A stretch of 64,000 nt of DNA from Dehalobacter sp. CP (GCA_009910795.1 VMEE01000079.1:60424-124423), one strand, 5' to 3'. Shown: positions 43,271 to 53,213, counted from the stretch's first letter. A program made the numbers and translations. Notes: generated by a model not told the origin, from the sequence alone.

Positions 43271-43571
43271 CAAAAAGCATACAAGAAAGAGAATAAAAAA
43301 GATAAACCCAATATTCGTAATTGTTTTGGGGATTGCTTTGATGTTAGGCGGAAGCTGGTCCTATCAGCTGCTTCAGTTGGATCGTTCCATTGAGCAGCAA
43401 AAAGCAGAGCTCGAGAGTAAAAAGCTTCAGATTATTGCTCAAAATGGTCAATTGCATGAGGAAATAGAGAAGTTAAATACCCCGAGTTATGTGGAACAAT
43501 TAGCCAGAGAAAAACTTGGACTGGTTCGTAAAGGAGAAATTTTAATAGCTCCCAAAGAGTCGGAAAATTAA
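43260..43571 (+). CDS. divIC: septum formation initiator DivIC/FtsB family
   Basis: About 103 residues: basic N-terminus (KKHTRKRIKK), one membrane helix (IFVIVLGIALMLGGSWSYQLL), a coiled-coil (about 45-75) and the family C-terminus TPSYVEQLAREKLGLVRKGEI. DivIC acts with DivIB and FtsL in the divisome. Starts at 43248, 43251 and 43260 are possible; GAGGAAA precedes 43260. It overlaps the preceding small HTH gene. A strong terminator follows, so this operon ends here. Confidence 0.9.
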   Translation: MRNSKKHTRKRIKKINPIFVIVLGIALMLGGSWSYQLLQLDRSIEQQKAELESKKLQIIAQNGQLHEEIEKLNTPSYVEQLAREKLGLVRKGEILIAPKESEN

Positions 43572-43596
43572 TCTATAAATGATAAGTGTATTTGAT

Positions 43597-43648
43597 AAGC
43601 GCTGCCGCACAACGAATTATTTTTAATTTGTTAACGGCAGCGCTTTTT
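43597..43648 (+). terminator. intrinsic terminator of the divIC operon
   Basis: AAGCGCTGCCG (43597-43607) and CGGCAGCGCTT (43635-43645) form a perfect 11-bp stem with a 27-base AT-rich loop, followed by TTTTT. Confidence 0.9.
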
Positions 43649-43754
43649 GATCAGGTAATATCATGTCAATTGGGCGGTGATATTCGTATATGATACAATG
43701 TCAATAGTTTTTTTGCTGAAGCAAGAAAAATGATTGCCAATGGAGATTCCCGAA

Positions 43755-43788
43755 TTAGACAAGCTTCGCGGCCACCATCAGCTATAAT
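43755..43788 (+). promoter_or_regulatory. Spo0A-type sigma-A promoter of spoIIE
   Basis: TAGACA (43756-43761) and a perfect TATAAT (43783-43788) are 21 bases apart, the unusual spacing of B. subtilis Spo0A-activated spoIIE and spoIIG promoters. The -35 lies inside TTAGACAA (43755-43762), one base from the Spo0A box TTCGACAA. The predicted start near 43795 supports the spoIIE ATG at 43817. Confidence 0.65.
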
Positions 43789-43816
43789 AATTCCATTAAG
43801 TGGAAGAGGTGGCATT

Positions 43817-45940
43817 ATGGCTGAATGGGCAACACTCAAAGCGGAAAAAATCATTAACCGATTTTCTGACTCGCTGGGAATACAATGTCTAATTGTTATC
43901 GGAGGTTTTTTAACAGCCCGGGCAAACCTATTGGGTATTTATCCATTTGCTATTGCCTATCTTGCAGTTCTCAGCATGAATATGAAAAAATGGATTCTGC
44001 CGGGTCTTACCGGAATCACGGTCGGTCTGGTATCTGTCCAGGATTTTTCAGTGTTTCTGGAAGTTATGCCGAGCGCGGTTCTAGGTGTTCTGGCAGTTCA
44101 GATGATCAAAGAGAGCAAGGGAAAAATACTTCTTCTCGCCGTGCTTACGGCACTTGGAACCTTACTGCCCGGATTAGGCGTATCAAGGTTTACCAATGGC
44201 TTCGGAGTGGAGTCTATCTTGCTGGTAATGGTCCAAAGTATTATTGCCGCAGGCTTTTCAATTATTTTTTTCTTTGCGTTTCTTCATAAGGAAAGCCTTA
44301 TGAAGGGCAATTTCAAGGGCGAACAAGGTATGGTGTGGATTTTAGTTCTGGCAGTCTGCTTAAGCGGCTTACAAGGGCTCGCTTTTGGGAAAATCAATTT
44401 ACAAATCACATTTCTGGGGTTCTTTCTGCTTTTTGTGGCCTATAAATACGGAGCCGGTTCAGCTGCAGGTGTCGGAGCAATTTTAGGCTTTTTGTTAAAA
44501 TGGAATCTTGGAATCGATAACCTGATTGATGCGGGACTCTACAGCTTACTCGGGTTTATGTGCGGAGGGTTTACTCGTTTTGGCAAGATGGGAGTTGCGG
44601 CTGCCTACAGCGCCTCTATTTTGATGGCCTCTTTTTTTGTCAATGAGACATTTTTGACTTCTCATCTTTATTCGTCCGCGCTTGCGCTTCTTATGTTTTT
44701 CTTATTACCCGGAAAACATGAAAAATTTTTTCTGAAGAATAAAGTAATGCCAGAAATCGAAACAACAGTAAGTAAAGTCAAAACTGTTGGCGACCTATTT
44801 GATCAGCTTGCTTATGGTTTCCAGGCGGCAGGACTTGAATCCAGGCTGCAGCCGGAAGTACCGGAAATGATGAATAACCTGGTGGATAAGATATGCCGGC
44901 ATTGCCCGGATTCAAATTATTGCTGGCAGCAGGATTTTCACCAAACCTATCATTTTATGTATGACTTGTTTGCCTATGAAGAGAAAAGAATTCAAAGAAA
45001 CCAAACCGGTGAAGCTTCAGATCAAATCAATCAGGAGAAAGTGCCTGACGAATGGGGAAAATGCAGTAAACTTGAAGAAGTCATGCTAGCGGCTCAATTT
45101 ATTCTGGAGCAGGAAAAAGACAAAGAGGTTTGGCAAAAACGTCTGGCCATAAACAAAGAAGCCTTAGCTGGCCAGTACAGAAGTGTATCTCAGGTGATCG
45201 GGCACCTCGCCCAGGAGCTTCATTCTCAGCATAATCACGAAGACGGAAAACCTCTGGTCTGGTCCCGCAAGCATAAACTGGTTTTAGATCTGGGCATCGG
45301 CTCTTTTATTAAAACCGGTAATGGCATAAGCGGCGATAACTTTAGTTCGGTTTCGTTATCTTCATCCAAAAATGCGCTGATTATCTGTGACGGTATGGGC
45401 GCAGGGGAAGAGGCGGCCAGGATGAGTTCAGCGGCACTTACAATACTGGAACAGCTTCTAAGTACTGGATTTGAACCGGAGAGTGCCATCAAAGCGCTTA
45501 ATTCAATCCTGGTTTTACGTTCTCCGGAAGAGAGCTTTGTCACCGTCGATATGGCCGTGTTGAATATCGAGGCAGATCAAGCCAGGTTGATTAAAATTGG
45601 AGCAGCACCGACCTATATCATCAGCAGAAACAAAGTAGATGCAGTAAAAACATCAAGTCTGCCGGCTGGTATATTGAACGATATTGATATCCCGGCGATT
45701 GATATTCCTTTTAAAGGCGAGACGCTTGTCATCGTAACAGACGGAATCTTGGATGTAGCTAAAAGAAAGGACGATTGGCTCAAAGAATATCTGAAGAACA
45801 ACAGAAGTTTGTCTTCACAGGATCTGGCCGATAGTATTGTCAAAGAAGCACGAAGACTGTCCGGGGACTGTCTGGAGGATGACGGGGTTGTCCTGGTTGT
45901 GAAGAGGAAGGACTTGGCCGGAAACGATGCCAAAAATTAA
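43817..45940 (+). CDS. spoIIE: stage II sporulation protein E, PP2C phosphatase
   Basis: 707 residues. The N-terminal 320 hold about ten hydrophobic helices (from LGIQCLIVIGGFLTARANLLG), the middle a cytoplasmic region with a cysteine cluster (CRHCPDSNYCW), and the C-terminal 210 a PP2C phosphatase domain with ALIICDGMGAGEEAARMSSAA and LVIVTDGILDVAK. SpoIIE dephosphorylates SpoIIAA to release sigma-F in the forespore and takes part in polar septation. AGAGGTGG is before ATG 43817; an in-frame ATG at 43730 lies upstream of the promoter. This is decisive evidence for endospore formation capacity. Confidence 0.96.
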   Translation: MAEWATLKAEKIINRFSDSLGIQCLIVIGGFLTARANLLGIYPFAIAYLAVLSMNMKKWILPGLTGITVGLVSVQDFSVFLEVMPSAVLGVLAVQMIKESKGKILLLAVLTALGTLLPGLGVSRFTNGFGVESILLVMVQSIIAAGFSIIFFFAFLHKESLMKGNFKGEQGMVWILVLAVCLSGLQGLAFGKINLQITFLGFFLLFVAYKYGAGSAAGVGAILGFLLKWNLGIDNLIDAGLYSLLGFMCGGFTRFGKMGVAAAYSASILMASFFVNETFLTSHLYSSALALLMFFLLPGKHEKFFLKNKVMPEIETTVSKVKTVGDLFDQLAYGFQAAGLESRLQPEVPEMMNNLVDKICRHCPDSNYCWQQDFHQTYHFMYDLFAYEEKRIQRNQTGEASDQINQEKVPDEWGKCSKLEEVMLAAQFILEQEKDKEVWQKRLAINKEALAGQYRSVSQVIGHLAQELHSQHNHEDGKPLVWSRKHKLVLDLGIGSFIKTGNGISGDNFSSVSLSSSKNALIICDGMGAGEEAARMSSAALTILEQLLSTGFEPESAIKALNSILVLRSPEESFVTVDMAVLNIEADQARLIKIGAAPTYIISRNKVDAVKTSSLPAGILNDIDIPAIDIPFKGETLVIVTDGILDVAKRKDDWLKEYLKNNRSLSSQDLADSIVKEARRLSGDCLEDDGVVLVVKRKDLAGNDAKN

Positions 45941-46069
45941 ACCCGGTTTTAAGCTGTTGTTAAGATTTAACCTTTATATTAAAAATAAAAATAGGAATGC
46001 TTTGACAAATCGGCAAAATCTGGAGAGAATAGTATTAATACGATTTTTAGGAAGGCTACGGAGAAAATA

Positions 46070-47479
46070 ATGTATGAAAGCTTGAGCTCGGAGGTATTGC
46101 CGCAACAAATTCCGTCTCAGTCCAAGGTGCTTGTAGCTGTTTCGGGAGGACCGGACTCGGTGGCCCTGGCTCATGTCATTTACCGCTATTCGTGCGAAAA
46201 TCAAGATAAGAATATTTCTTTTGTTATTACGCATGTCAATCATAAGGTCAGGAGAGAAGCCGAAGAGGAAGCGGAGCTTGTTAAGAATCTTGCTGGGGAA
46301 TGGAAAGCAGGATTTATTTTGCATGAATTTGATGCGAAACGTAACGCTTCAGCATGCCGCCAAAGTTTTCAGGAAGCATCAAGGGAATGGCGCTATGCTC
46401 GCTGGAAGGAAGACATGGAAGCGTGGGGCTGTGATTTACTGGCCACTGCCCACCATTTGGGAGATCAGGCGGAAACTGTTCTCTACCGTCTCTTAAGAGG
46501 AAGCGGAACAACAGGACTCGCAGGCATTTATCCTGTTAAAGACAAAATCATCCGTCCACTTCTTTCGGTAACAAAAGAAGAAATCCTGGAATACTGCAAA
46601 GTTCAAAATCTTCCCTATTCAATTGACAAGAGCAATCTGGAAACGGACTATTACAGGAATAGGATCAGACTCGAGCTAATTCCTGAACTGGAAAGCAAAT
46701 ATAATCAGAGGATTACCGATGCTTTGGGACGAACAGCGGAACTGCTGCGCTGGGACGAAGAATATATTTGTGCCCAGACGGAAGCTTTGTGGCCCAGGTA
46801 CTGTCTCCGGGCAGATCATACCGGAGTCCTGCTTTCGCACGAAGCCTGGAAAGAACCGGAGGCAATCCTTTCCCGCCTGCTCAGGAAAGCGGCTTCGCAG
46901 GTATCGGGAGAAACAAGAGGGCCAGCGTTTAAATTTGTTAAGCGTTGGATGCAAAAGGGGCAACAGACCGGATGGCGTCAGGATCTTCAAGGTTTTAAGG
47001 TAGAAGTTGTCAAGCAAGGCCTTTTCTTTTTTAACGTAGAGCGAGAATCAAAAGAGTATATTTCCGGGAAAGATAGAATTGAAGAGTTCCCGCTTTTTGT
47101 CAAGTTACCCCTTGCTTTGAACGTTTGGAATAAAATTACGGAGTTAAAAGTACAGGTGGGAATTTTTGATTTCTATCCGGAAGAACAGCATGTTTTGTGG
47201 AGTACCGAGCTTGATCGGAGCCAAATGTCTGTTCAGACTAAGCCTTTGGTATGTAGGACGAGACAGGCCGGAGACCGTATTTATTTTAAGAATTTAGGGC
47301 ATAAAGCAATTAAAAAGGTTTTTCAGGACAAAGATATTCCTGCTGGGGAACGTGATAAGATTCTGTTTTTTGCTTTTGGCGATCTCGTCGTCTGGATCCC
47401 AGGTGTATGCAGGGGAGACAGCCTTTTGCCGGCTGGTCCGCAATCTTCCAGACTGTATTTGGTTGCGGCTGAAATATAA
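46070..47479 (+). CDS. tilS: tRNA(Ile)-lysidine synthase
   Basis: 469 residues. VLVAVSGGPDSVALAHV is the PP-loop ATP pyrophosphatase motif; THVNHKVRREAEEEAELV, ATAHHLGDQAETVLYRLLRGSG and PYSIDKSN follow. The C-terminal TilS domain is at about 380-465 (TRQAGDRIYFKNLGHKAIKKVFQDKDIPAGERD). It makes lysidine at the wobble base of tRNA-Ile(CAU). A TTGACA lies at 46004-46009 but its -10 is poor. In B. subtilis hprT lies between tilS and ftsH; it is absent here. Confidence 0.95.
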   Translation: MYESLSSEVLPQQIPSQSKVLVAVSGGPDSVALAHVIYRYSCENQDKNISFVITHVNHKVRREAEEEAELVKNLAGEWKAGFILHEFDAKRNASACRQSFQEASREWRYARWKEDMEAWGCDLLATAHHLGDQAETVLYRLLRGSGTTGLAGIYPVKDKIIRPLLSVTKEEILEYCKVQNLPYSIDKSNLETDYYRNRIRLELIPELESKYNQRITDALGRTAELLRWDEEYICAQTEALWPRYCLRADHTGVLLSHEAWKEPEAILSRLLRKAASQVSGETRGPAFKFVKRWMQKGQQTGWRQDLQGFKVEVVKQGLFFFNVERESKEYISGKDRIEEFPLFVKLPLALNVWNKITELKVQVGIFDFYPEEQHVLWSTELDRSQMSVQTKPLVCRTRQAGDRIYFKNLGHKAIKKVFQDKDIPAGERDKILFFAFGDLVVWIPGVCRGDSLLPAGPQSSRLYLVAAEI

Positions 47480-47502
47480 GGTTTTCTACTATTTTGGATT
47501 GA

Positions 47503-47531
47503 TTGTAAAATAGGAAACCACATGATATAAT
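47503..47531 (+). promoter_or_regulatory. sigma-A promoter of ftsH
   Basis: TTGTAA (47503-47508) and a perfect TATAAT (47526-47531) are 17 bases apart. The leader would be about 75 bases. Confidence 0.65.
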
Positions 47532-47613
47532 ATCTCATAGTTTTTCAAACGTCCGAATAATGTACGTTAAGTATTGACAATATGTTTCCATCAATGAGAG
47601 GAGGATCTCCGGA

Positions 47614-49506
47614 TTGAAAATACTAAAAAATGTCGCGATCTATTTGTTGATTATTCTTCTTGCAGTTTTGCTTATCAAATGGGCAAATCCTCCTGAAGCA
47701 AAGGATACCAGTCTAAAATATAATGCTTTTAAGCAGGCTATTGCTTCGGGCGGTGTCAGTGATGTTTCCGTTCAGGTCAATGATAAATACTACGTCTATA
47801 CCGTTACCATGAAAGACAGCAAGATCTACGAAGTCGCCGGTCCCTCAGGAGATCAAACCCTTCTGGATCAAATGGAAAAACAGAATATCAACCTTACATT
47901 TGAGCCTCCGGCCACTGTACCGTGGTGGGTTTCTGTCCTGCCGACCCTCCTGATGTTCCTGTTTATTTTTGGGTTGTTCTTCTACATGATGCAGCAAACC
48001 CAAGGCGGCGGAAGCAAAGTCATGCAATTTGGCAAAAGTAGGGCACGGTTGGTAACAGATGAACACAAATATACGTTTAAAGATGTTGCAGGCGCAGATG
48101 AAGTTAAGGAAGAATTGGAAGAAATCGTAGAATTTCTGAAATCACCGAAAAAATTTAATGAGATTGGAGCTAAGATTCCGAAAGGGGTACTCCTTTTTGG
48201 CCCTCCCGGAACCGGAAAAACTTTGTTGGCGAAAGCCGTTTCCGGAGAAGCCGGAGTTCCGTTCTTCAGCATCAGCGGTTCCGATTTTGTGGAAATGTTT
48301 GTTGGCGTTGGAGCTTCAAGGGTGAGAGATCTTTTTGAACAGGCTAAAAAGAATTCCCCCTGTATCGTTTTTATCGATGAAATTGATGCTGTGGGACGTC
48401 AGCGCGGTGCCGGCTTGGGCGGCGGCCATGATGAGCGCGAGCAGACCCTAAATCAGCTTCTGGTCGAAATGGACGGATTTAACGGTAACGAAGGTGTCAT
48501 CGTCATTGCTGCGACCAACCGTTCGGATATCCTGGATCCGGCTCTTCTCCGTCCTGGGCGTTTTGACAGACAGATTGTTGTCACTCTCCCGGATATCAAA
48601 GGAAGAGAGGAAATTCTGATGGTCCATGTCAAGGGTAAACCGTTAGCTTCGGATGTTAACCTTGAAGTTTTAGCGCGCAGAACCCCCGGCTTTACAGGGG
48701 CTGATCTTGCCAATCTGGTCAATGAAGCTGCTTTGCTCTCAGCGCGGCGTAATGAGAAGAAAGTCGATATGAAGGCGCTGGAAGATTCGATTGAAAGAGT
48801 CATTGCCGGTCCGGAAAAGAAAAGCCGGGTGATCAGTGATTTTGAAAAGAAACTGGTTTCTTACCATGAAGCCGGCCATGCGCTTCTGGGAGAATACCTT
48901 CCGCATACGGATCCCCTGCATAAGGTTTCGATTATACCAAGAGGCCGGGCAGGAGGCTATACGCTGCTGCTGCCGAAAGAGGACCGCAACTATATGACGA
49001 AGTCCCAGCTGCTTGACCAGGTCACCATGCTTTTGGGTGGCAGAGTAGCTGAAGCCCTGGTTTTGCATGAGATCAGTACCGGTGCTTCCAACGACCTGGA
49101 ACGTGCGACAGGCATCGTAAGAAAAATGATTACCGAACTCGGGATGTCGGAAGAGCTCGGACCGGTAACTTTCGGCCATAAAGAAGAACAGGTTTTCCTG
49201 GGACGTGATATTGCGCGTGACCGTAATTACAGTGAATCTGTAGCCCAGGCGATTGATCATGAGGTGCGCCGTATCATTGATGAATCTTATCAGAAGGCAC
49301 AGGATATCATTTCAGAGAAAATTGAGATTCTGCATGCGATTGCTCAGGCACTGATGGTCAATGAAACGCTGGAGGCAGACTCTTTCCAGGATATCATTGC
49401 CAAATATGATGAGTCACGCATAGGTGATCCTTATGACACGCCTCTGTCCGTAAACGGTGACAGTACGGAAAATAATGAACCAAAAGAAGAAAGTGAAAAC
49501 GCTTAA
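47614..49506 (+). CDS. ftsH: ATP-dependent zinc metalloprotease FtsH
   Basis: 630 residues. Two membrane helices (about 6-24 and 106-127) flank an extracytoplasmic domain; the AAA+ domain has [26 protein letters not shown] and [12 protein letters not shown], and the zinc site is [11 protein letters not shown] with a downstream [12 protein letters not shown] segment. FtsH degrades membrane and regulatory proteins; in sporulating bacteria it also removes Spo0E-type phosphatases. TTG 47614 follows GAGGAGG by about nine bases. It follows tilS as in B. subtilis apart from the missing hprT. Confidence 0.97.
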   Translation: MKILKNVAIYLLIILLAVLLIKWANPPEAKDTSLKYNAFKQAIASGGVSDVSVQVNDKYYVYTVTMKDSKIYEVAGPSGDQTLLDQMEKQNINLTFEPPATVPWWVSVLPTLLMFLFIFGLFFYMMQQTQGGGSKVMQFGKSRARLVTDEHKYTFKDVAGADEVKEELEEIVEFLKSPKKFNEIGAKIPKGVLLFGPPGTGKTLLAKAVSGEAGVPFFSISGSDFVEMFVGVGASRVRDLFEQAKKNSPCIVFIDEIDAVGRQRGAGLGGGHDEREQTLNQLLVEMDGFNGNEGVIVIAATNRSDILDPALLRPGRFDRQIVVTLPDIKGREEILMVHVKGKPLASDVNLEVLARRTPGFTGADLANLVNEAALLSARRNEKKVDMKALEDSIERVIAGPEKKSRVISDFEKKLVSYHEAGHALLGEYLPHTDPLHKVSIIPRGRAGGYTLLLPKEDRNYMTKSQLLDQVTMLLGGRVAEALVLHEISTGASNDLERATGIVRKMITELGMSEELGPVTFGHKEEQVFLGRDIARDRNYSESVAQAIDHEVRRIIDESYQKAQDIISEKIEILHAIAQALMVNETLEADSFQDIIAKYDESRIGDPYDTPLSVNGDSTENNEPKEESENA

Positions 49507-49572
49507 GGTTGACAAGATACTTGCTCAGATGAGCTCAAAATATCTTATAATAGACATTTAAGGAGGATTCCC

Positions 49573-50022
49573 GTGGAAAGAACTTTTCTTATGCTTAAAC
49601 CGGACGCCATTCAAAGAGGTCTGGTTGGTGAAGTGATTGGCAGATTTGAAAAGAAAGGATTTAAGCTTGTTGGCTTAAAGTTGATCCAGGTAGACAGAGC
49701 CTTGGCGGAAGAACACTATAAGGAACATAAGGGTAAAGGTTTTTTTGAACCTACCGTTCAGTATATTATGTCCTCGCCGGTTGTGGCGATGGTCTGGGAA
49801 GGCAAGAATGTAGTCGCTATAGCTAGAGAAATGATGGGGGCGACCAATCCTGCAAATGCCAACCCTGGTTCTATCAGGGGCGCCTATGCGATGGACATCA
49901 GCAGAAACGTCATCCATGGCTCAGATTCTGTGGAAAGTGCCGAGAGGGAAATTTCCTTGTACTTCAAACTGGCAGAAATTCTTAGTTATACTAAAGCCGG
50001 TGAAGAGTGGCTTAGCGAGTAA
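49573..50022 (+). CDS. ndk: nucleoside diphosphate kinase
   Basis: 149 residues: [20 protein letters not shown] at the start and the catalytic histidine in [18 protein letters not shown] near residue 115. It equilibrates NTP pools. The GTG start follows AAGGAGG. A perfect terminator follows directly after the stop. Confidence 0.96.
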   Translation: MERTFLMLKPDAIQRGLVGEVIGRFEKKGFKLVGLKLIQVDRALAEEHYKEHKGKGFFEPTVQYIMSSPVVAMVWEGKNVVAIAREMMGATNPANANPGSIRGAYAMDISRNVIHGSDSVESAEREISLYFKLAEILSYTKAGEEWLSE

Positions 50023-50026
50023 ATAC

Positions 50027-50053
50027 AAGGACACCCATTCGGGTGTCCTTTTT
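50027..50053 (+). terminator. intrinsic terminator of ndk
   Basis: AAGGACACCC (50027-50036) and GGGTGTCCTT (50041-50050) form a perfect 10-bp stem with an ATTC loop and a T-run. Confidence 0.93.
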
Positions 50054-50131
50054 ACAGTCTGTCAGAAAAACTCAAAGTACTTTCTGAACCAAGTTTTGTT
50101 TTATATGTCAGAATAAGCCGGGGTGAATCAG

Positions 50132-50845
50132 ATGCAGGATAAAAAGAAAATGGCATGGATGATGATCAGTGTGGGGATGCTGCTGATCGGTGTTTTTCTT
50201 GTAATTGTTATTAAATCCTATATGGCTGATCAAAATGCTTCTTCACAGGAGAAAAATCTCCCGAGTCTTCTTCAGCTGGAGATGGAGAATGAACAATTGG
50301 CCGGAGAAAATGACAAACTGCTGGAAGAATTGACGAAGTATCAGGCGGGGGAAAGCGCTGCGGCCCTGGCTTCCGAACAATTGGAGAAGGCGAAGATCAG
50401 TGCAGGGCTTGTGTCCCTCAGTGGCCCGGGCATTATGATCGTTCTGGATGATTCTGATCAGAAGCGAAGTACAAGTAATGGAAGCATTGGGAATTATTAT
50501 ATCCATGAGGAATACTTGCGGGCAATCGTCAATGCACTGTGGAACGGTGGGGCTGAGGCCATTTCGATTAATGACCAGCGGATTACTTCTAATACAGAAA
50601 TATTCTGCAGCGGTTCTTATATTAAGATCAACAACACAAGACAGATGCCACCGTATAACATCGTGGCGATCGGCAATCAGGATAACTTAAAGTCGGCTCT
50701 TCAGTTTTACGTATGGGACATGCTCGGGGAATATCAGCAACAATACGGCATAACCCGTAAACTGGAAATACCTAAGGGATCTGTCACAGTGCCTGCTGCT
50801 AATCAGTACAGTTATAAGTATGCACAGCCTGTCAAGGAGGGTTAG
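50132..50845 (+). CDS. DUF881 membrane protein, first of a pair
   Basis: 237 residues. One N-terminal membrane helix (about 9-29), a coiled-coil (about 48-75) and a DUF881 domain (about 85-230; ISAGLVSLSGPGIMIVLDD, LRAIVNALWNGGAEAISINDQRI, YNIVAIGN). DUF881 proteins (YlxW/YlxX type) of Firmicutes often occur as neighbouring pairs near cell-envelope or division genes; function unknown. GGGGTG is before ATG 50132; GTG 50123 is in frame but has no site. Followed two bases later by its paralogue. Confidence 0.87.
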   Translation: MQDKKKMAWMMISVGMLLIGVFLVIVIKSYMADQNASSQEKNLPSLLQLEMENEQLAGENDKLLEELTKYQAGESAAALASEQLEKAKISAGLVSLSGPGIMIVLDDSDQKRSTSNGSIGNYYIHEEYLRAIVNALWNGGAEAISINDQRITSNTEIFCSGSYIKINNTRQMPPYNIVAIGNQDNLKSALQFYVWDMLGEYQQQYGITRKLEIPKGSVTVPAANQYSYKYAQPVKEG

Positions 50846-50847
50846 AC

Positions 50848-51552
50848 TTGATAAACAAACATGTCATAACAGTTGCGACGATTGCTGCCGTAGCGATTGG
50901 CTTTTTGATTTCCCTTCAGTTCCAGGCGCAAAGAGAAGTGGACAGTGCGGAAAAAATTCAGCAGCAAAGAGTTGAGCAGACCGATACAGTGATGAAAACC
51001 TTGCAGGATGAAAACAATTCTTTGCAGGAAGAATATAATCGAATATCTGCAGAGCTGGAAAAATATAGGAATAGAAACAGTGAGAATCCCTATCTTAAGG
51101 CAAGACTGGATCAGCTTAAAATCGCTGACGGAACCATCGCTGTTACCGGATCTGGGGTTAAGATGATTGTCAAAGACAGCGGTCCGGATACTGATGCAGT
51201 TATTCCACTGAGTACGGATGAGCTGCGCGGGATCGTGAATGTCCTGCGACTGGCAGGAGCAGAAGCGATCAGCATTAATGGTCAGCGGATTGTTGCTTCG
51301 ACTTCGATTGTTATCAGCGGGACAGCGACAATCCTGGTGAATTCAGTTCCGATCAGCAGGATTGGCGGAACCACGTATGAAATCCTGGCTATTGGCAAGC
51401 AGGATGATCTACTCGACTATTTGACGAATATGGTCGCGATTGATTTGAAACAATTTGGCAGAAAAGTTGAAATAACCCGCGAAACGGTGACAATTCCATC
51501 CTTTAAAGGAAGCTATACCTTCGAGTACGCTTCGGAGGTAAAGAAGGGATAA
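50848..51552 (+). CDS. DUF881 membrane protein, second of a pair
   Basis: 234 residues with the same plan as the preceding protein: N-terminal membrane helix (VITVATIAAVAIGFLISL), coiled-coil (about 30-75) and DUF881 domain (ADGTIAVTGSGVKMIVKD, LRGIVNVLRLAGAEAISINGQRI, YEILAIGKQDDL). The two clearly arose by duplication. TTG 50848 follows GGAGGGTT. Probably a cell-surface or membrane-associated pair; no further role can be read from the sequence. Confidence 0.87.
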   Translation: MINKHVITVATIAAVAIGFLISLQFQAQREVDSAEKIQQQRVEQTDTVMKTLQDENNSLQEEYNRISAELEKYRNRNSENPYLKARLDQLKIADGTIAVTGSGVKMIVKDSGPDTDAVIPLSTDELRGIVNVLRLAGAEAISINGQRIVASTSIVISGTATILVNSVPISRIGGTTYEILAIGKQDDLLDYLTNMVAIDLKQFGRKVEITRETVTIPSFKGSYTFEYASEVKKG

Positions 51553-51616
51553 CCTGATAACAGGTGAGCGCCTGAAAAATGAATTCATTAATTAAGGCGG
51601 AAAAGGAGTGAAGGAT

Positions 51617-52831
51617 TTGAAGGCGTACAATTTGCGATGGCTCAAAATAGATAGCCTGCTGCAGGCTGAAAGAGCCCTCAGCCAGGTTGGCGTTGATCTT
51701 GGTGGTCTTCCATATATGAATGGCAAGGCTTTGACCAAACCGATCAAGCTGGAGAATGTACCAGCTCCGGTAGCTTTGATTCTGAAACAGGAAATGCTCT
51801 CCTTAGGTGGGGATGCAGCTGTCCATAAAGATTTGCTCGACAGCGGATCACCGGAAGGCGATGTATTACTTCTTGGTAACTATAAGCAGTTAACCAAACT
51901 TGCGGACAAACTGGCGACGATGTCCGCGGAGTTCCAGTCCCTCGCTCAGTCCTTACGCAAGCTAATGGCCTATTTGGAGGAACCTCCGGCCGGAACCATC
52001 GATTGCAGGGGAAAAAATCTCATTTGGGGTCAAAAGACTCTGATCATGGGAATATTAAACGTAACGCCGGATTCTTTTTCCGACGGCGGAAAATTTGACA
52101 ATATCGAAAATGCTTTAAAGCAGGCGGAAAAAATGGTTGCCGACGGTGCTGATATGCTTGATATTGGTGGAGAGTCCACCCGCCCGGGATATGGGGGGAT
52201 CAGTGCCGAAGAAGAGTGGGCAAGACTTGAACCGGTACTTAAAGCTCTTATTCCGGTCAGTCCGGTTCCAATATCGATTGATACCCAAAAAGCAGCTGTT
52301 GCAGCCAAGTCTTTGCGGTTGGGGGCCCATATCATTAATGATATCTGGGGTTTGCAGAAAGATCCTGAAATGGCCCGCGTTATTGCAGAATATCAAGCTC
52401 CGGTCGTGATAATGCATAATCAGGATCATACAGAATATAAGAATATGATGGGTGAAATATTGTCATTCCTGGAGCGTAGCATTGAAATGGCTCTAGACTG
52501 CGGATTGACGCAGAATCAAATTATTGTCGATCCCGGAATTGGGTTTGGAAAAACACCGGAACAGAATATGGAAGTCTTAAGCCGGATGGAAGAATTCAAA
52601 TCGCTAGGGTGTCCTCTTCTTTTGGGAGTATCCCGCAAATCCGTGATTGGACGGACCTTGAACCTTCCGGTTGATCAAAGGCTCGAACCGACGATTGCTC
52701 TGGGGACGCTCGGAATTGTTGCCGGAGCAGATATTCTGCGTGTGCATGATGTTCCCGAAAACAAAAAGGCTGCGCTTATCACTGACCTAGTGATACGTCG
52801 AAAAAGAGGAGAAGATTATGAAGGAAAGTGA
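51617..52831 (+). CDS. folP: dihydropteroate synthase with N-terminal extension
   Basis: 404 residues. The C-terminal 270 are the DHPS TIM barrel: MGILNVTPDSFSDGGKF, DMLDIGGESTRPGYG, VDPGIGFGKTPEQN and LLLGVSRKSVIG. About 135 residues precede it (AYNLRWLKIDSLLQAERALSQVGVDLGG...), a domain found in clostridial DHPS proteins and of unknown role. It condenses p-aminobenzoate with the pterin pyrophosphate made by FolK. TTG 51617 is eight bases after AAGGAG; the GTG inside AGGAGTG has no spacing. It overlaps folB by 14 bases. Confidence 0.93.
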   Translation: MKAYNLRWLKIDSLLQAERALSQVGVDLGGLPYMNGKALTKPIKLENVPAPVALILKQEMLSLGGDAAVHKDLLDSGSPEGDVLLLGNYKQLTKLADKLATMSAEFQSLAQSLRKLMAYLEEPPAGTIDCRGKNLIWGQKTLIMGILNVTPDSFSDGGKFDNIENALKQAEKMVADGADMLDIGGESTRPGYGGISAEEEWARLEPVLKALIPVSPVPISIDTQKAAVAAKSLRLGAHIINDIWGLQKDPEMARVIAEYQAPVVIMHNQDHTEYKNMMGEILSFLERSIEMALDCGLTQNQIIVDPGIGFGKTPEQNMEVLSRMEEFKSLGCPLLLGVSRKSVIGRTLNLPVDQRLEPTIALGTLGIVAGADILRVHDVPENKKAALITDLVIRRKRGEDYEGK

Positions 52832-53213
52832 TGTCATTCACCTGCGTGGTATGGAGTTTTATGCTTACCATGGGGTGATGGAGGAGGAGCGGGTTCTTGG
52901 CCAAAGATTTCTGATTGACGTGGACATCTTCCTGAAAAAACCGGTCAGTATGCAGGACAATCTGGTGGAGACTGTCAATTATGCTGAAGTCTATCAAGTA
53001 GTCAAAAATTGTGTCCTTGATCAGCGTTATCAGCTGATTGAAACACTTGCCGAAAAAATAGCCTTGGAAATTACAACCGGATTTTGCTGTTCAGGCGTCC
53101 GGGTAGAGGTACATAAGCCAAATGCCCCGGTTTCCGGAATTCTTAAGGATATATCCGTAGAAATCATACGGGAGAAAAAAGATGAGAGCATTTTTAAGTT
53201 TGGGGAGCAATGA
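52818..53213 (+). CDS. folB: dihydroneopterin aldolase
   Basis: 131 residues: VIHLRGMEFYAYHGVMEEERVLGQRF with the family YAYHGV motif, VNYAEVYQVVKN, and the C-terminal VRVEVHKPNAPVSG. It converts dihydroneopterin to 6-hydroxymethyl-dihydropterin in folate synthesis. It overlaps folP by 14 bases and folK by 32, so the three are translationally coupled in pathway order inverse to use. Confidence 0.95.
   Translation: MKESDVIHLRGMEFYAYHGVMEEERVLGQRFLIDVDIFLKKPVSMQDNLVETVNYAEVYQVVKNCVLDQRYQLIETLAEKIALEITTGFCCSGVRVEVHKPNAPVSGILKDISVEIIREKKDESIFKFGEQ

Noticed and set aside
43670..43699. Alternative spoIIE promoter TTGGGC-N18-TACAAT with two TGTCAAT boxes
   Set aside because: The hexamers are poorer and it would give a long leader. 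The TAGACA-N21-TATAAT element nearer the gene fits the known spoIIE architecture, so I kept that one.
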